The notes under the pieces are model-generated. The model worked only from the letters and a program-made list of their open reading frames with translations. It was not told the DNA's origin and searched no databases. 64,000 nt of DNA from Pararhodobacter sp. SW119 (GTDB taxonomy: Bacteria; Pseudomonadota; Alphaproteobacteria; Rhodobacterales; Rhodobacteraceae), in NCBI RefSeq assembly GCF_017811755.1, contig NZ_JADDJF010000005.1, positions 1 through 64,000 on the forward strand, in the 5' to 3' direction. The translations under genes and the position numbers were made by a program. This document shows positions 51,378 through 58,608 of the stretch, one piece after another. The number at the start of each line of letters is the position of its first letter. Within the stretch, counting starts at the first letter, position 1.

Positions 51378-52475
51378 TCAGGACAGCGCCGCGGCAAAGT
51401 CCTCGTATCCGAAGTCGCGCACAAGGCGCACGGTTCCATCCAGTTCCCGCACCGCGATAGCCGGCATCTTCACGCCGTTGAACCAGTTCTTCTTGACCAT
51501 CGTGTAACCGGCCGCGTCCCGGATCGACAGCCGGTCGCCGGGTTTCAGCGGCTCGGGAAAGCGGAACTCGCCGAAGATGTCGCCGGCCAGGCAGGACTTG
51601 CCGCAGATCATCCATTCGTGCGGGCCGTCGTTCGGCAGCATCCGGGCGCTCTGGCGGTAGATCAGCAGATCGAGCATGTGCGCCTCGGTCGATGAATCCA
51701 CGATGGCCAGGCGTTTGCCGTTGAAAAGCGTGTCCAGCACGCTAACCTCCAGCGTCGCGGAATTGGTGATCGCCGCTTCCCCGGGTTCCAGATAGACCTG
51801 CACCTCGTTCTCGCCGGCAAAGCGCTTCAGCCGCTCGGCCAGACGGTCCAGCGGATAGCCGTCGCCGGTGAAATGGATGCCGCCGCCAAGGCTGATCCAT
51901 TCCATCCGCCGCACCAGATGCCCGAAGCGCTGCTCGATATGGCCTAGCATCCGCTCGAAGCGGTCGAAATCGGCGTTCTCGCAGTTGTTGTGGAACATGA
52001 AGCCGCTGATCTTGTCAGTGACTGTGGCGATCGATTCGGGGTCGTGCTCGCCCAGCCGGGAGAAAGGCCGCGACGGATCGGCCAGATCGAAGTCCGAGGT
52101 CGAGACACCCGGATTGACCCGCAGGCCGCGCACATGCCCGGCGCTGGGGCTGTCGAACCGATCGAGCTGGCCGATGGTGTTGAAGATGATCTTGTCGGCG
52201 TGCCCCAGCACCTCGTCGATCTCGTGGTCGGCATAGGCGACCGAATAGGCATGCGTTTCGCCGCCGAACTTCTCGGCGCCCAGCCGCACCTCGAAAAGCG
52301 AGGAACTGGTAGTGCCGTCCATATACTGCGCCATGAAGTCGAAGACCGACCAGGAGGCGAAGCACTTCAGCGCCAGAAGTGACTTCGCACCCGAGGCCTC
52401 GCGCAGCCAGGCGATCTTTTCCATGTTCGCCCGCAAGGGCGCCTTATCGATCAGGTAATAGGGGGTCTGCAGCAT
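51378..52475 (-). CDS. nspC: Carboxynorspermidine decarboxylase
   Basis: This PLP-dependent, alanine-racemase-fold decarboxylase releases norspermidine or spermidine from its carboxy form. The 365-residue product has the PLP lysine K37 in LLALKCFASWSVF, HNNCENADFDRFE, the phosphate-binding glycine stretch SLGGGIHFTGDGYP and the second active-site region CGKSCLAGDIFGEF with the catalytic cysteine. ATG 52475 has GGGAGGG upstream. The synthase gene follows after 34 bases. A candidate promoter with an inverted repeat lies at 52526-52579. Confidence 0.93.
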   Translation of the reverse strand: MLQTPYYLIDKAPLRANMEKIAWLREASGAKSLLALKCFASWSVFDFMAQYMDGTTSSSLFEVRLGAEKFGGETHAYSVAYADHEIDEVLGHADKIIFNTIGQLDRFDSPSAGHVRGLRVNPGVSTSDFDLADPSRPFSRLGEHDPESIATVTDKISGFMFHNNCENADFDRFERMLGHIEQRFGHLVRRMEWISLGGGIHFTGDGYPLDRLAERLKRFAGENEVQVYLEPGEAAITNSATLEVSVLDTLFNGKRLAIVDSSTEAHMLDLLIYRQSARMLPNDGPHEWMICGKSCLAGDIFGEFRFPEPLKPGDRLSIRDAAGYTMVKKNWFNGVKMPAIAVRELDGTVRLVRDFGYEDFAAALS

Positions 52476-52525
52476 CTCGGGCCCTCCCGGCATCAGGGGT
52501 CGCAAGGCGCTGAACGCGCGCGGGG

Positions 52526-52579
52526 TCGATATAGCCTTGTCGCCCGGCGAACAACAGCTTTCTGACCGAATTGTCAGAA
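52526..52579 (-). promoter_or_regulatory. Candidate promoter and operator of the nspC operon
   Basis: On the minus strand TTGTTC (52554-52549) and TATCGA (52531-52526) are 17 bases apart. Directly upstream of the -35 box, TTCTGAC (52560-52566) and GTCAGAA (52573-52579) form a 7-bp inverted repeat with a 6-base centre, a plausible regulator site. Confidence 0.35.
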
Positions 52580-52597
52580 CGGCGGCGGCAGGGATGC

Positions 52598-52654
52598 GGG
52601 GGCGGCAGCCCCCCCGGCGCGAGGCCCCCTCGATGGGGGCCGAGCGCCGCCCCC
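52598..52654 (-). terminator. Branched hairpin directly after purK
   Basis: GGGGGCGGC (52598-52606) pairs with GCCGCCCCC (52646-52654), enclosing a 7-bp hairpin, GGCCCCC-TCGAT-GGGGGCC (52623-52641). The outer arm starts one base beyond the purK stop codon, so the structure begins almost inside the gene. Confidence 0.6.
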
Positions 52655-52655
52655 G

Positions 52656-53723
52656 TCACCTGAGGATGCGGTTCACATGCCCCATCTTGCGCCCCGCCCG
52701 CACCTCGGCCTTGCCGTAGAGATGGATCGCGATATCGCCCTCGCGCAGCAGTTCCGGAAGCCGGTCGACATCGTTGCCGATCAGGTTTTCCATCACCACA
52801 TCGGCGTGCCGCGCGCCGTTGCCCAGGGGCAGGCCGGCGACCGCGCGGACGTGCTGTTCGAACTGGTCGACCGAGCAGCCCGCCTGCGTCCAGTGTCCGG
52901 AATTGTGCACCCGGGGCGCGATCTCGTTCACCACCAGCCCATCCGGCGTCACGAACAACTCCACCCCCATCACGCCGACATAATCGAGCGCATTCGCGAT
53001 CCGCCCGGCCAGGAGCACCGCGTCGACCCGCTGGCCCGGCGTCAGCTGCGCCGGCACCGTGGTGGTGCGCAGGATGCCGCCGTCGTGCACGTTTTCGCCC
53101 GGCTCGAAGCAGACCACCTCGCCGCCAAGTCCCCGCGCCACGATCACCGAAACCTCGCGCTCGAAATCGACGAACCCCTCCAGCACCGCCGGCGCGCCCT
53201 GCATCGCGGCCAGCGCGGGGGCAGCATCGTCCGGCCCGTCGATCCGTGCCTGGCCCTTGCCGTCGTAGCCCAGCCGCGCGGTCTTGAGGATTGCGGGCGC
53301 GCCGATCGCGTCCAGCGCCCGATCCAGCGTGTCCCGGTCGCTCGCCGGCGCAAAGGGCGCGACCCGCAGGCCGAGGCCAGCAAGGAATCCCTTCTCGCTC
53401 AGACGGTCCTGGCTGACGGCCAGCGACCGCCGGCCGGGGCGCACCGGGCGCAGGGATTCGAGTAGGTCCAGCGACGCGGCGGGTACGTTCTCGAATTCAT
53501 AGGTGATGACATCGACCGCGGCTGCGAAGGCGCGCAGCGCCGTCGCGTCCGTCCAGTCGGCGGTCGTGACCGTTTCGGCGACCTGGCCCGCCGGCGGGGC
53601 GTCGGCCGGATCGTAGATGTGGCAACGATAGCCCAGCCGGCTCGCCGCGACCGAAAGCATTCGTCCAAGTTGGCCGCCGCCGAGGATGCCGATCACCGCG
53701 CCCGGCGTCAGGCACTCACTCAT
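52656..53723 (-). CDS. purK: N5-carboxyaminoimidazole ribonucleotide synthase
   Basis: PurK is an ATP-grasp enzyme that carboxylates aminoimidazole ribonucleotide with bicarbonate and ATP in purine synthesis. The 355-residue product has the N-terminal [17 protein letters not shown] and the ATP-binding [16 protein letters not shown] near residue 146. [19 protein letters not shown] lies near 266, and it ends MGHVNRIL. Its start overlaps the purE stop by 8 bases, so the pair is translationally coupled. A branched hairpin follows. Confidence 0.95.
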   Translation of the reverse strand: MSECLTPGAVIGILGGGQLGRMLSVAASRLGYRCHIYDPADAPPAGQVAETVTTADWTDATALRAFAAAVDVITYEFENVPAASLDLLESLRPVRPGRRSLAVSQDRLSEKGFLAGLGLRVAPFAPASDRDTLDRALDAIGAPAILKTARLGYDGKGQARIDGPDDAAPALAAMQGAPAVLEGFVDFEREVSVIVARGLGGEVVCFEPGENVHDGGILRTTTVPAQLTPGQRVDAVLLAGRIANALDYVGVMGVELFVTPDGLVVNEIAPRVHNSGHWTQAGCSVDQFEQHVRAVAGLPLGNGARHADVVMENLIGNDVDRLPELLREGDIAIHLYGKAEVRAGRKMGHVNRILR

Positions 53724-54204
53724 CGCTCGGCTCCTCTGGGATGGCGGCCGACAGGGCGTCGCGCCAGTCTTGCAGGCGCGCGGCCAGATCGCTGTCCGAA
53801 AGGGCGAGGATCTGCGCCGCCATCAGGCCGGCGTTGACCGCGCCCGCCGCCCCGATCGCCATCGTCGCCACCGGAAAGCCGCGGGGCATCTGGACGATGG
53901 AATAAAGCGAATCGAGCCCCCCCAGCGCGCGGGTCTCGACCGGGACGCCGATCACCGGCACCCGCGTCTTCGACGCCATCATGCCGGGCAGATGCGCCGC
54001 CCCTCCGGCACCGGCGATGATCACCTGCAGGCCGCGCCCGACAGCGGTGCGACCGTAGTCCCACAGGCGGTCCGGCGTGCGATGCGCCGAGACGATCTTC
54101 GCCTCGTAACGCACGCCCAACTCGTCCAGTACCTCGGCAGACAGCCGCAGCGTCGGCCAGTCGGACTGGCTGCCCATGATGATCCCGACCGTGACCTCGC
54201 CCAT
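53716..54204 (-). CDS. purE: N5-carboxyaminoimidazole ribonucleotide mutase
   Basis: PurE moves the carboxyl group of N5-CAIR to give CAIR, the step after PurK. The 162-residue product has the class I PurE motifs [14 protein letters not shown] (7-20), [14 protein letters not shown] with catalytic H41, [15 protein letters not shown], and [14 protein letters not shown] start it at ATG 54204, with GGAGGG upstream; a longer frame is open but not family-like. A good promoter (TTGCGC/TATAGT) lies about 25-50 bases upstream. It is divergent from bfr. Confidence 0.95.
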   Translation of the reverse strand: MGEVTVGIIMGSQSDWPTLRLSAEVLDELGVRYEAKIVSAHRTPDRLWDYGRTAVGRGLQVIIAGAGGAAHLPGMMASKTRVPVIGVPVETRALGGLDSLYSIVQMPRGFPVATMAIGAAGAVNAGLMAAQILALSDSDLAARLQDWRDALSAAIPEEPSDE

Positions 54205-54229
54205 CGCGCCCTCCGGAGATTGCGCGCGC

Positions 54230-54257
54230 ACTATACCCGCCGGCGGGGCGGGCGCAA
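54230..54257 (-). promoter_or_regulatory. Promoter of purEK
   Basis: On the minus strand TTGCGC (54257-54252) and TATAGT (54235-54230) are 16 bases apart. The -10 box matches five of six consensus bases and lies 25 bases before the purE ATG. Confidence 0.55.
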
Positions 54258-54302
54258 CGTGCGCGCAGATGCGCCGGCCTCCGCTTCATTTCGTTCGGCG
54301 CC

Positions 54303-54345
54303 TTGCTTCGCCAGGCCGGCATTCATACATGCATGAAGATGCATG
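54303..54345 (+). promoter_or_regulatory. Candidate bfr promoter with an overlapping inverted repeat
   Basis: TTGCTT (54303-54308) and TACATG (54326-54331) are 17 bases apart. The inverted repeat CATGCAT-GAAG-ATGCATG (54328-54345) overlaps the -10 box and the expected start point, 21 bases before the bfr ATG. It does not match the Irr or RirA boxes that I know. Confidence 0.45.
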
Positions 54346-54366
54346 ATGCCAGCAAAGGAATGCGAA

Positions 54367-54834
54367 ATGTCGAACGACGCCACGCTGAAAAACCTGAACA
54401 AGGCCCTGCAGATGGAGTTGACCGCAGCGCACCAGTACCAGCTGCACGCCCATGTGCTACAGGATTGGGGGCTTGAGAAACTGGCCGCCCAGATGCGCGA
54501 GGAAATGACCGAGGAACTGGGGCATTCCGACCAGTTTCTGGAGCGCATCCTTTTCCTCAAGGGTGATCCGAAGCTGGAAATGGCGAAGAAGCCGCATCGC
54601 GCGAAGAACCTGGTCGACATTTTCAAGGCCGATCTGGCCGATGAAGAGGGCGCAATTGCCTTCTACACCAAGGCCGCGAAACAGGCTGACGAGGTGGGCG
54701 ACATCGGGTCGCGCAAACTGTTCGAGGCCATCGTCATGGACGAGGAAGGCCACAAGGGCTGGCTGGAACTGCAACTCGACCTGATCGAGCGTCTGGGCGA
54801 GCCGGTCTACAGCGCCCGACTCCTCGCCGACTAA
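54367..54834 (+). CDS. bfr: Bacterioferritin, haem-ligand methionine replaced
   Basis: This ferritin-like protein forms a 24-subunit iron-storage shell with a diiron ferroxidase centre in each subunit. The 155-residue product keeps the ferroxidase residues E17, E50, H53, E93, E126 and H129 (Escherichia coli numbers E18, E51, H54, E94, E127, H130). The position of the haem-binding Met52 is Leu51 in TEELGHSDQ. It may therefore lack haem, or pair with another subunit, as in two-gene bacterioferritins. ATG 54367 has AGGAA upstream. It is divergent from purE and ends before a strong bidirectional hairpin. Confidence 0.9.
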   Translation: MSNDATLKNLNKALQMELTAAHQYQLHAHVLQDWGLEKLAAQMREEMTEELGHSDQFLERILFLKGDPKLEMAKKPHRAKNLVDIFKADLADEEGAIAFYTKAAKQADEVGDIGSRKLFEAIVMDEEGHKGWLELQLDLIERLGEPVYSARLLAD

Positions 54835-54870
54835 CAACCCGTCAGGGATTTTCGCAACAGCGCTCAGCCG

Positions 54871-54896
54871 GCCCGGGGGCCAAGTGGCCCCCGGGC
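54871..54896. terminator. Bidirectional hairpin between bfr and the DUF465 gene
   Basis: GCCCGGGGGCC (54871-54881) and GGCCCCCGGGC (54886-54896) form a perfect 11-bp stem with loop AAGT between two converging genes. Neither side has a T-run. Confidence 0.65.
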
Positions 54897-54906
54897 GTCC
54901 CTGCCG

Positions 54907-55125
54907 TCAGGCGATGATATCCGGTGTCAGTTCATCCTCGATCCGGGCGATCTGATCCTTCAGCATCAACTTGCGCTTCTTCAGGCGCTTCATGGTCAGC
55001 GCGTCCGACGTGCCGCGTTCCTGCATCGCCGCGATAGCCTCGTCCAGGTCGCGGTGTTCGCGGCGAAGGACTTCCAGCTTCACGCGCAGGACCTCTTCGT
55101 GGTTCAGTTCCTTCGGCGCATTCAT
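54907..55125 (-). CDS. DUF465 (YdcH-like) small protein
   Basis: This 72-residue, highly charged helical protein contains the YdcH/DUF465 pattern: LEVLRREHRDLDEAIAAMQ, then MKRLKKRKLMLKDQIARIED. The family forms helical hairpins and its function is unknown. I start it at ATG 55125; a longer frame to 55266 has unlike codon use. It converges with bfr and is divergent from hsp20. Confidence 0.85.
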   Translation of the reverse strand: MNAPKELNHEEVLRVKLEVLRREHRDLDEAIAAMQERGTSDALTMKRLKKRKLMLKDQIARIEDELTPDIIA

Positions 55126-55234
55126 GGCGGGATCGATCCAGCTGTTGTCGGTGCGCGAGAGTAGCCGCTTTCGCGCATCCGGCCAAGTCCCCGGCTCGTG
55201 CATGGCGGGGTCGATCGACCGGCGCCGCGCGCCT

Positions 55235-55263
55235 CTTGCAGCACGGGGATAGGCGCCCCATAT
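55235..55263 (+). promoter_or_regulatory. Candidate sigma-32 (RpoH) promoter of hsp20
   Basis: CTTGCAG (55235-55241) and CCCCATAT (55256-55263) are 14 bases apart, matching the heat-shock consensus CTTGAAA-N11-16-CCCCATNT closely. The hsp20 ATG is 66 bases downstream. Confidence 0.55.
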
Positions 55264-55329
55264 CAAGGATGTCCCGGTTTGCTGCCAAGGTGGGGGCCGG
55301 GCCTAGTGTCGCTGATACAGGACCGGAAA

Positions 55330-55743
55330 ATGACGAAGTTCGCCTTCCCTTCGCACCCACTGCTTCTGGGGTTCGAACCGCTCGAACGGTTGGTGGAGCG
55401 CACGGCGCGCGCGGGTGCAGACGGCTATCCGCCCTTCAACATCGAACTCGTCGCGCCCAACCAGTACCGGATCACACTTGCCGTGGCGGGCTTCAGCGAT
55501 GCCGATATCGACATCACGCTGGAGGATCGCCAACTGGTGGTCCGCGGGCAGCAGGCCGAGCCCGAGGCCGAACGCATTTTCCTGCACCGCGGGATCGCCA
55601 CTCGGCAGTTCCGCCGTGTCTTCGCCTTGGCCGAAGGGGTCGAGGTCGGAGGAGCGCGGCTGGGGGATGGGTTGCTGACCATCACGTTGGAGCGGGCGGA
55701 GCCGAAATCCGAGGTGCGCAGCATCCCGATTGCGCGGAAGTAA
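55330..55743 (+). CDS. Hsp20 family small heat-shock protein
   Basis: This is an ATP-independent chaperone of the IbpA type that holds unfolding proteins. The 137-residue product has an N-terminal FPSHPLLLGFEPLERLVERT as in IbpA, the alpha-crystallin core (YPPFNIELVAPNQYRITLAV, FSDADIDITLEDRQLVVRG), and the family motif GIATRQFRRVFALAEGVEV. A C-terminal IPI motif (SIPIARK) is present. AGGA precedes ATG 55330. The sigma-32-like promoter upstream fits heat induction. The DUF1150 gene follows by 13 bases. Confidence 0.92.
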   Translation: MTKFAFPSHPLLLGFEPLERLVERTARAGADGYPPFNIELVAPNQYRITLAVAGFSDADIDITLEDRQLVVRGQQAEPEAERIFLHRGIATRQFRRVFALAEGVEVGGARLGDGLLTITLERAEPKSEVRSIPIARK

Positions 55744-55756
55744 GAGGTAACAGATC

Positions 55757-55978
55757 ATGAAGACCCCCTATCCCGACCTGCCCGACAGCCGGATCGCCTA
55801 TATCCGGCAGGTGCCCTTGGACGCCCTGCCCGACGAGATTCGCGCGCAACTGCCCGGCGTCGTGGAAGTCTATGGAATTCATACGGAAGAAGGCGAATGC
55901 CTGGCGCTGGCGAAGAACCGCAAGATGGCTTTCGTCCTGGCCCGCCAGCACGATCTGGCCCCCGTCAGCGCGCACTGA
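55757..55978 (+). CDS. DUF1150 family protein
   Basis: This 73-residue acidic protein belongs to DUF1150, a family almost limited to alphaproteobacteria. It has RIAYIRQVPLDALPDE, then GVVEVYGIHTEEGECLALA and AFVLARQHDLAPVSAH. It follows hsp20 in the same operon, as in many Rhodobacteraceae, suggesting a heat-shock role (inference). The start has GAGG upstream. A tandem 11-bp repeat lies between it and the converging peptidase gene. Confidence 0.88.
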   Translation: MKTPYPDLPDSRIAYIRQVPLDALPDEIRAQLPGVVEVYGIHTEEGECLALAKNRKMAFVLARQHDLAPVSAH

Positions 55979-56064
55979 CCCCCCCTTCTTCGACCCTTTA
56001 CCAGACGCGCGCGCCGAGCGGATCGGGGCGCGCGTCTTGCGTTTCGGGGCACGCAGAACCCGTC

Positions 56065-56131
56065 GGCAAGGGGGCTGGCAGGCGTATGGCAAGCGGCTGG
56101 CAAGCGTATGGCAAGCGTATGGCAAGCGTAT
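56065..56131. repeat. Tandem 11-bp repeat, five units plus a degenerate one
   Basis: Units of 11 bases run without gaps from 56077 to 56131: GGCAGGCGTAT, GGCAAGCGGCT, then GGCAAGCGTAT three times. A 12-base degenerate unit, GGCAAGGGGGCT (56065-56076), precedes them and GGCAGT follows. The same unit, inverted, makes the array at 26631-26663. The spacing equals about one helical turn. Confidence 0.85.
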
Positions 56132-56144
56132 GGCAGTAACGCAC

Positions 56145-57209
56145 TCAGCCGAAAGCTGCCCTTAACGCCTCCACGTCCAGCGCCGGGACGACGCGGGTGC
56201 GCGGCTTGACCGCTTGCACCGTCTCGCCGGCGACCAGCGCGTTGATCACCGCTTCCTCGACCGCCTCGACCGCCGCCAGATAGAGCGGGTCGAGCCATTC
56301 CTGGTTGAGCGCGGTCTCGGTCAGCAGCGGCCCCGCCTGGTGCGGCATCGGCCCGCAATCCGCGACCGAGAGCGCCAGGAAGATGTCGCCCGACCCGTTG
56401 CCGCCCGGCGATCCGCCGCGCCCCACGCCCAGCCCAGCGCGCCGCGCCAGATGCCGCAGCGCCAGCGGCGACAGCGGCGCGTCGGTCGCCAGCACCACGA
56501 TGATCGAGCCGAGTTCGGGCCCCGGCGGCGCTGACTCGGGCAGCATCAGCCCCAGGGGGCGGCCCAGCACGGTCAGCCAGGGGCGGATGCCGTGATTGGC
56601 CTGTACCAGCGCGCCCAGCGTCCAATCCTGCCCGCCCAGCGCGACCCGGCGCGAGGCGGTGCCGGTGCCGCCCTTGAAGCCGTAGGCGATCATCCCGTTG
56701 CCACCGCCCGAGGACCCCTCGGCCACCGGCCCGCCGGAGGCGGCCTGCAGCGCGGCGCGGGCATGGTCGGGCGTGACGGCCAGTTGCGTGATGTCGTTGA
56801 GCACGCCGTCATAGGTTTCGGCCACCACCGGCATCGCCCAGGCATGCGCCGTGCGAAACCAGTCGGCATAATGATCGATCATCCAGGCGACGGCGCCGTG
56901 ATGGACCGCGCCCACCGCATGGGTGTTGGTGATCATCACCGGTCCGATCAGGTAGCCGGCATCGTCGATCCAGTGCGTCCCGGTCATCTCGCCATTGCCG
57001 TTGAGCGCGAAATGCCCGGCGCGCACCGGCCGCGGCAGGCCCGCATCCGAGCGCGGCCGGATCGCCGTGACGCCGGTGCGCAGGTCGCGCGCGGGATCGG
57101 TCAGCGTGCAGAAGCCGACCGTCACGCCGGGCACATCGGTGATCGCGTTGAGCGGGCCGGGATGGCCCGGAAACGGCAGGCCAAGGTCACGCGCGCGGGG
57201 TCGGGTCAT
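56145..57209 (-). CDS. P1 family peptidase (DmpA/BapA-like)
   Basis: This is an N-terminal-nucleophile-type aminopeptidase of the DmpA family (L-aminopeptidase/D-esterase; beta-peptidyl aminopeptidase). The 354-residue precursor is normally cut before a serine to give two chains; here the Gly-Ser in SPGGNGSGDIFLAL near residue 270 is the expected site. VGFCTLTDPARDLRTGVTAI, ITNTHAVGAVHHGAVAWM and GSSGGGNGMIAYGFKGG are family motifs. No signal peptide is visible. The ATG at 57209 is clear. Its 3' end faces DUF1150 across the 11-bp repeat array. Confidence 0.9.
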   Translation of the reverse strand: MTRPRARDLGLPFPGHPGPLNAITDVPGVTVGFCTLTDPARDLRTGVTAIRPRSDAGLPRPVRAGHFALNGNGEMTGTHWIDDAGYLIGPVMITNTHAVGAVHHGAVAWMIDHYADWFRTAHAWAMPVVAETYDGVLNDITQLAVTPDHARAALQAASGGPVAEGSSGGGNGMIAYGFKGGTGTASRRVALGGQDWTLGALVQANHGIRPWLTVLGRPLGLMLPESAPPGPELGSIIVVLATDAPLSPLALRHLARRAGLGVGRGGSPGGNGSGDIFLALSVADCGPMPHQAGPLLTETALNQEWLDPLYLAAVEAVEEAVINALVAGETVQAVKPRTRVVPALDVEALRAAFG

Positions 57210-57332
57210 GGTGGTTCCCCTGAGGTTGGCAAGAAGTCACGGTTGCGGAGGGCGATGTGACCGCCCAGAACGGCAGAACCGTATCACGGTTAGTGGACGA
57301 CTTCCGCAGGGCACTCCCGGGCAACCGCAAAT

Positions 57333-58475
57333 CTACTCTGAGCCGCCGAGATCCTTCAGCCAGCCAACCGGGCGCACTTCATTGGCCTCCAGAAACTCGA
57401 CGTATCTGCGCGCCAGCATTCGGCGGTTCTTGTCGAAGGCGTCTGCGTCGAACTTGAACAATTCCGGAAGCTGATCGCGCGTGATGCCGGATTGAACGTC
57501 CTTGGCGAGGACGTAGGGCACCAGCATGGTCTGACACAGCTCCAGCGTGCGCGAGTCATGGGCCACCACGACCCCCGGAATGCCCGCCTGCAAGGCCAGC
57601 ATGACGCCGTGAATACGCGCACCGATGACGAAGTCGAAGCGTCGATAGTGTTCCATCCATGCCTGAACGTCAAAGAACAGGTTGCCATGGCGTTCGCTCC
57701 AGCGCGAAAACTCCTCGAGATCCATTTCAGGGCAGGCGTAATCCCGACACGCGCGCAGATCGGCCTCGTCCATGAAACGGGCTTCGCCGCGGGTGAGTTG
57801 CATCATCGGAAGGGCGTGCTGCCCGACATAGGAGCCCGATGTCGCGGTCACAATCCGCGCCAGCGAGGCTTCGATATGGCGAAGATGCTTCCAGCTCTGA
57901 TGACCCGCTGCAACGGCAAGTCGCTTGATTGGTCGAGTGTTTGACGCAATATGTTGCCCGAGATTGGGATCCGGGTTGATGAACAGGGAAGGGCATCCAA
58001 GCGCTACGACATTGTCCTCGAATCCGTAATGTTCGAGAACCTTCTTCGTGAACGCACCACGCGTGGAAATATTGGGAACGCCCTCGGGTGCGCGCTTTGA
58101 AATCTCGCGAACCCAATTTACCGTGCCCTCAGGAACGTTAGGTATCGTCCCATCCACATTGCTCTGCGCGCCGAGGCCGATCATTACAATGCGACAGTGG
58201 AGTTCGGAAAATCTTTCGCCAAGCCTTGTGTAATCAACATGCGCTCCGAATTGATTGGCCGCGGGCAGTACGCCAATGTCGCCGTGCCGATCAATAATAT
58301 TTGGCGCGACACCCCATCCGACTACCGGCGCTTTCCCGCCAAGATGGACCGAAACCGCGTGCTGAAAAGCCAGATTTCCAGAATTATGTCCAACACGATC
58401 ATAGAGCTTGTCAGTCGCGACAAACGCCCCATCGAGCACTCTATCAGGCAAGCCGAGAATGAACGGTTCCTTCAT
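57333..58475 (-). CDS. Polysaccharide pyruvyl transferase family protein
   Basis: This 380-residue protein resembles the polysaccharide pyruvyl transferase family, which adds pyruvate ketals to sugars of exopolysaccharides. The conserved segments are GLGAQSNVDGTIPNVPEGTV near 100 and, near 285, DFVIGARIHGVMLALQAGIP followed by GVVVAHDSRT. Base composition is lower in G+C than the neighbours, especially at its 5' end, suggesting transfer. It is the last gene of the surface-polysaccharide run on the minus strand and probably has its own promoter at 58539-58566. Confidence 0.82.
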   Translation of the reverse strand: MKEPFILGLPDRVLDGAFVATDKLYDRVGHNSGNLAFQHAVSVHLGGKAPVVGWGVAPNIIDRHGDIGVLPAANQFGAHVDYTRLGERFSELHCRIVMIGLGAQSNVDGTIPNVPEGTVNWVREISKRAPEGVPNISTRGAFTKKVLEHYGFEDNVVALGCPSLFINPDPNLGQHIASNTRPIKRLAVAAGHQSWKHLRHIEASLARIVTATSGSYVGQHALPMMQLTRGEARFMDEADLRACRDYACPEMDLEEFSRWSERHGNLFFDVQAWMEHYRRFDFVIGARIHGVMLALQAGIPGVVVAHDSRTLELCQTMLVPYVLAKDVQSGITRDQLPELFKFDADAFDKNRRMLARRYVEFLEANEVRPVGWLKDLGGSE

Positions 58476-58516
58476 TTGTGCCTCGCCGCCCTTCGATTAG
58501 TTTCGTCACGGACCTC

Positions 58517-58566
58517 TTGAGATTCGCGCGGCGCGTTCTGTATAATGACCTTATCGATTTTACCAA
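58517..58566. promoter_or_regulatory. Overlapping face-to-face promoters upstream of the pyruvyltransferase gene
   Basis: On the minus strand TTGGTA (58566-58561) and TATACA (58544-58539) are 16 bases apart and would drive the pyruvyltransferase gene. On the plus strand TTGAGA (58517-58522) and a perfect TATAAT (58541-58546) are 18 bases apart and would make RNA antisense to the GT4 gene's 3' end. The two -10 boxes share bases. Confidence 0.5.
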
Positions 58567-58608
58567 CGCCTTCATGCACGATAATTCTTATCCTAGTCTC
58601 TTCAAAAC

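Noticed and set aside
56065-56131. The 11-bp array considered as a CRISPR or VNTR inside a gene
   Set aside because: Units are too short and lack spacers for CRISPR, and no supported coding frame covers them.
55979-56144. tRNA-like or small-RNA gene in the DUF1150-peptidase gap
   Set aside because: The sequence is explained by the tandem repeat and shows no cloverleaf.
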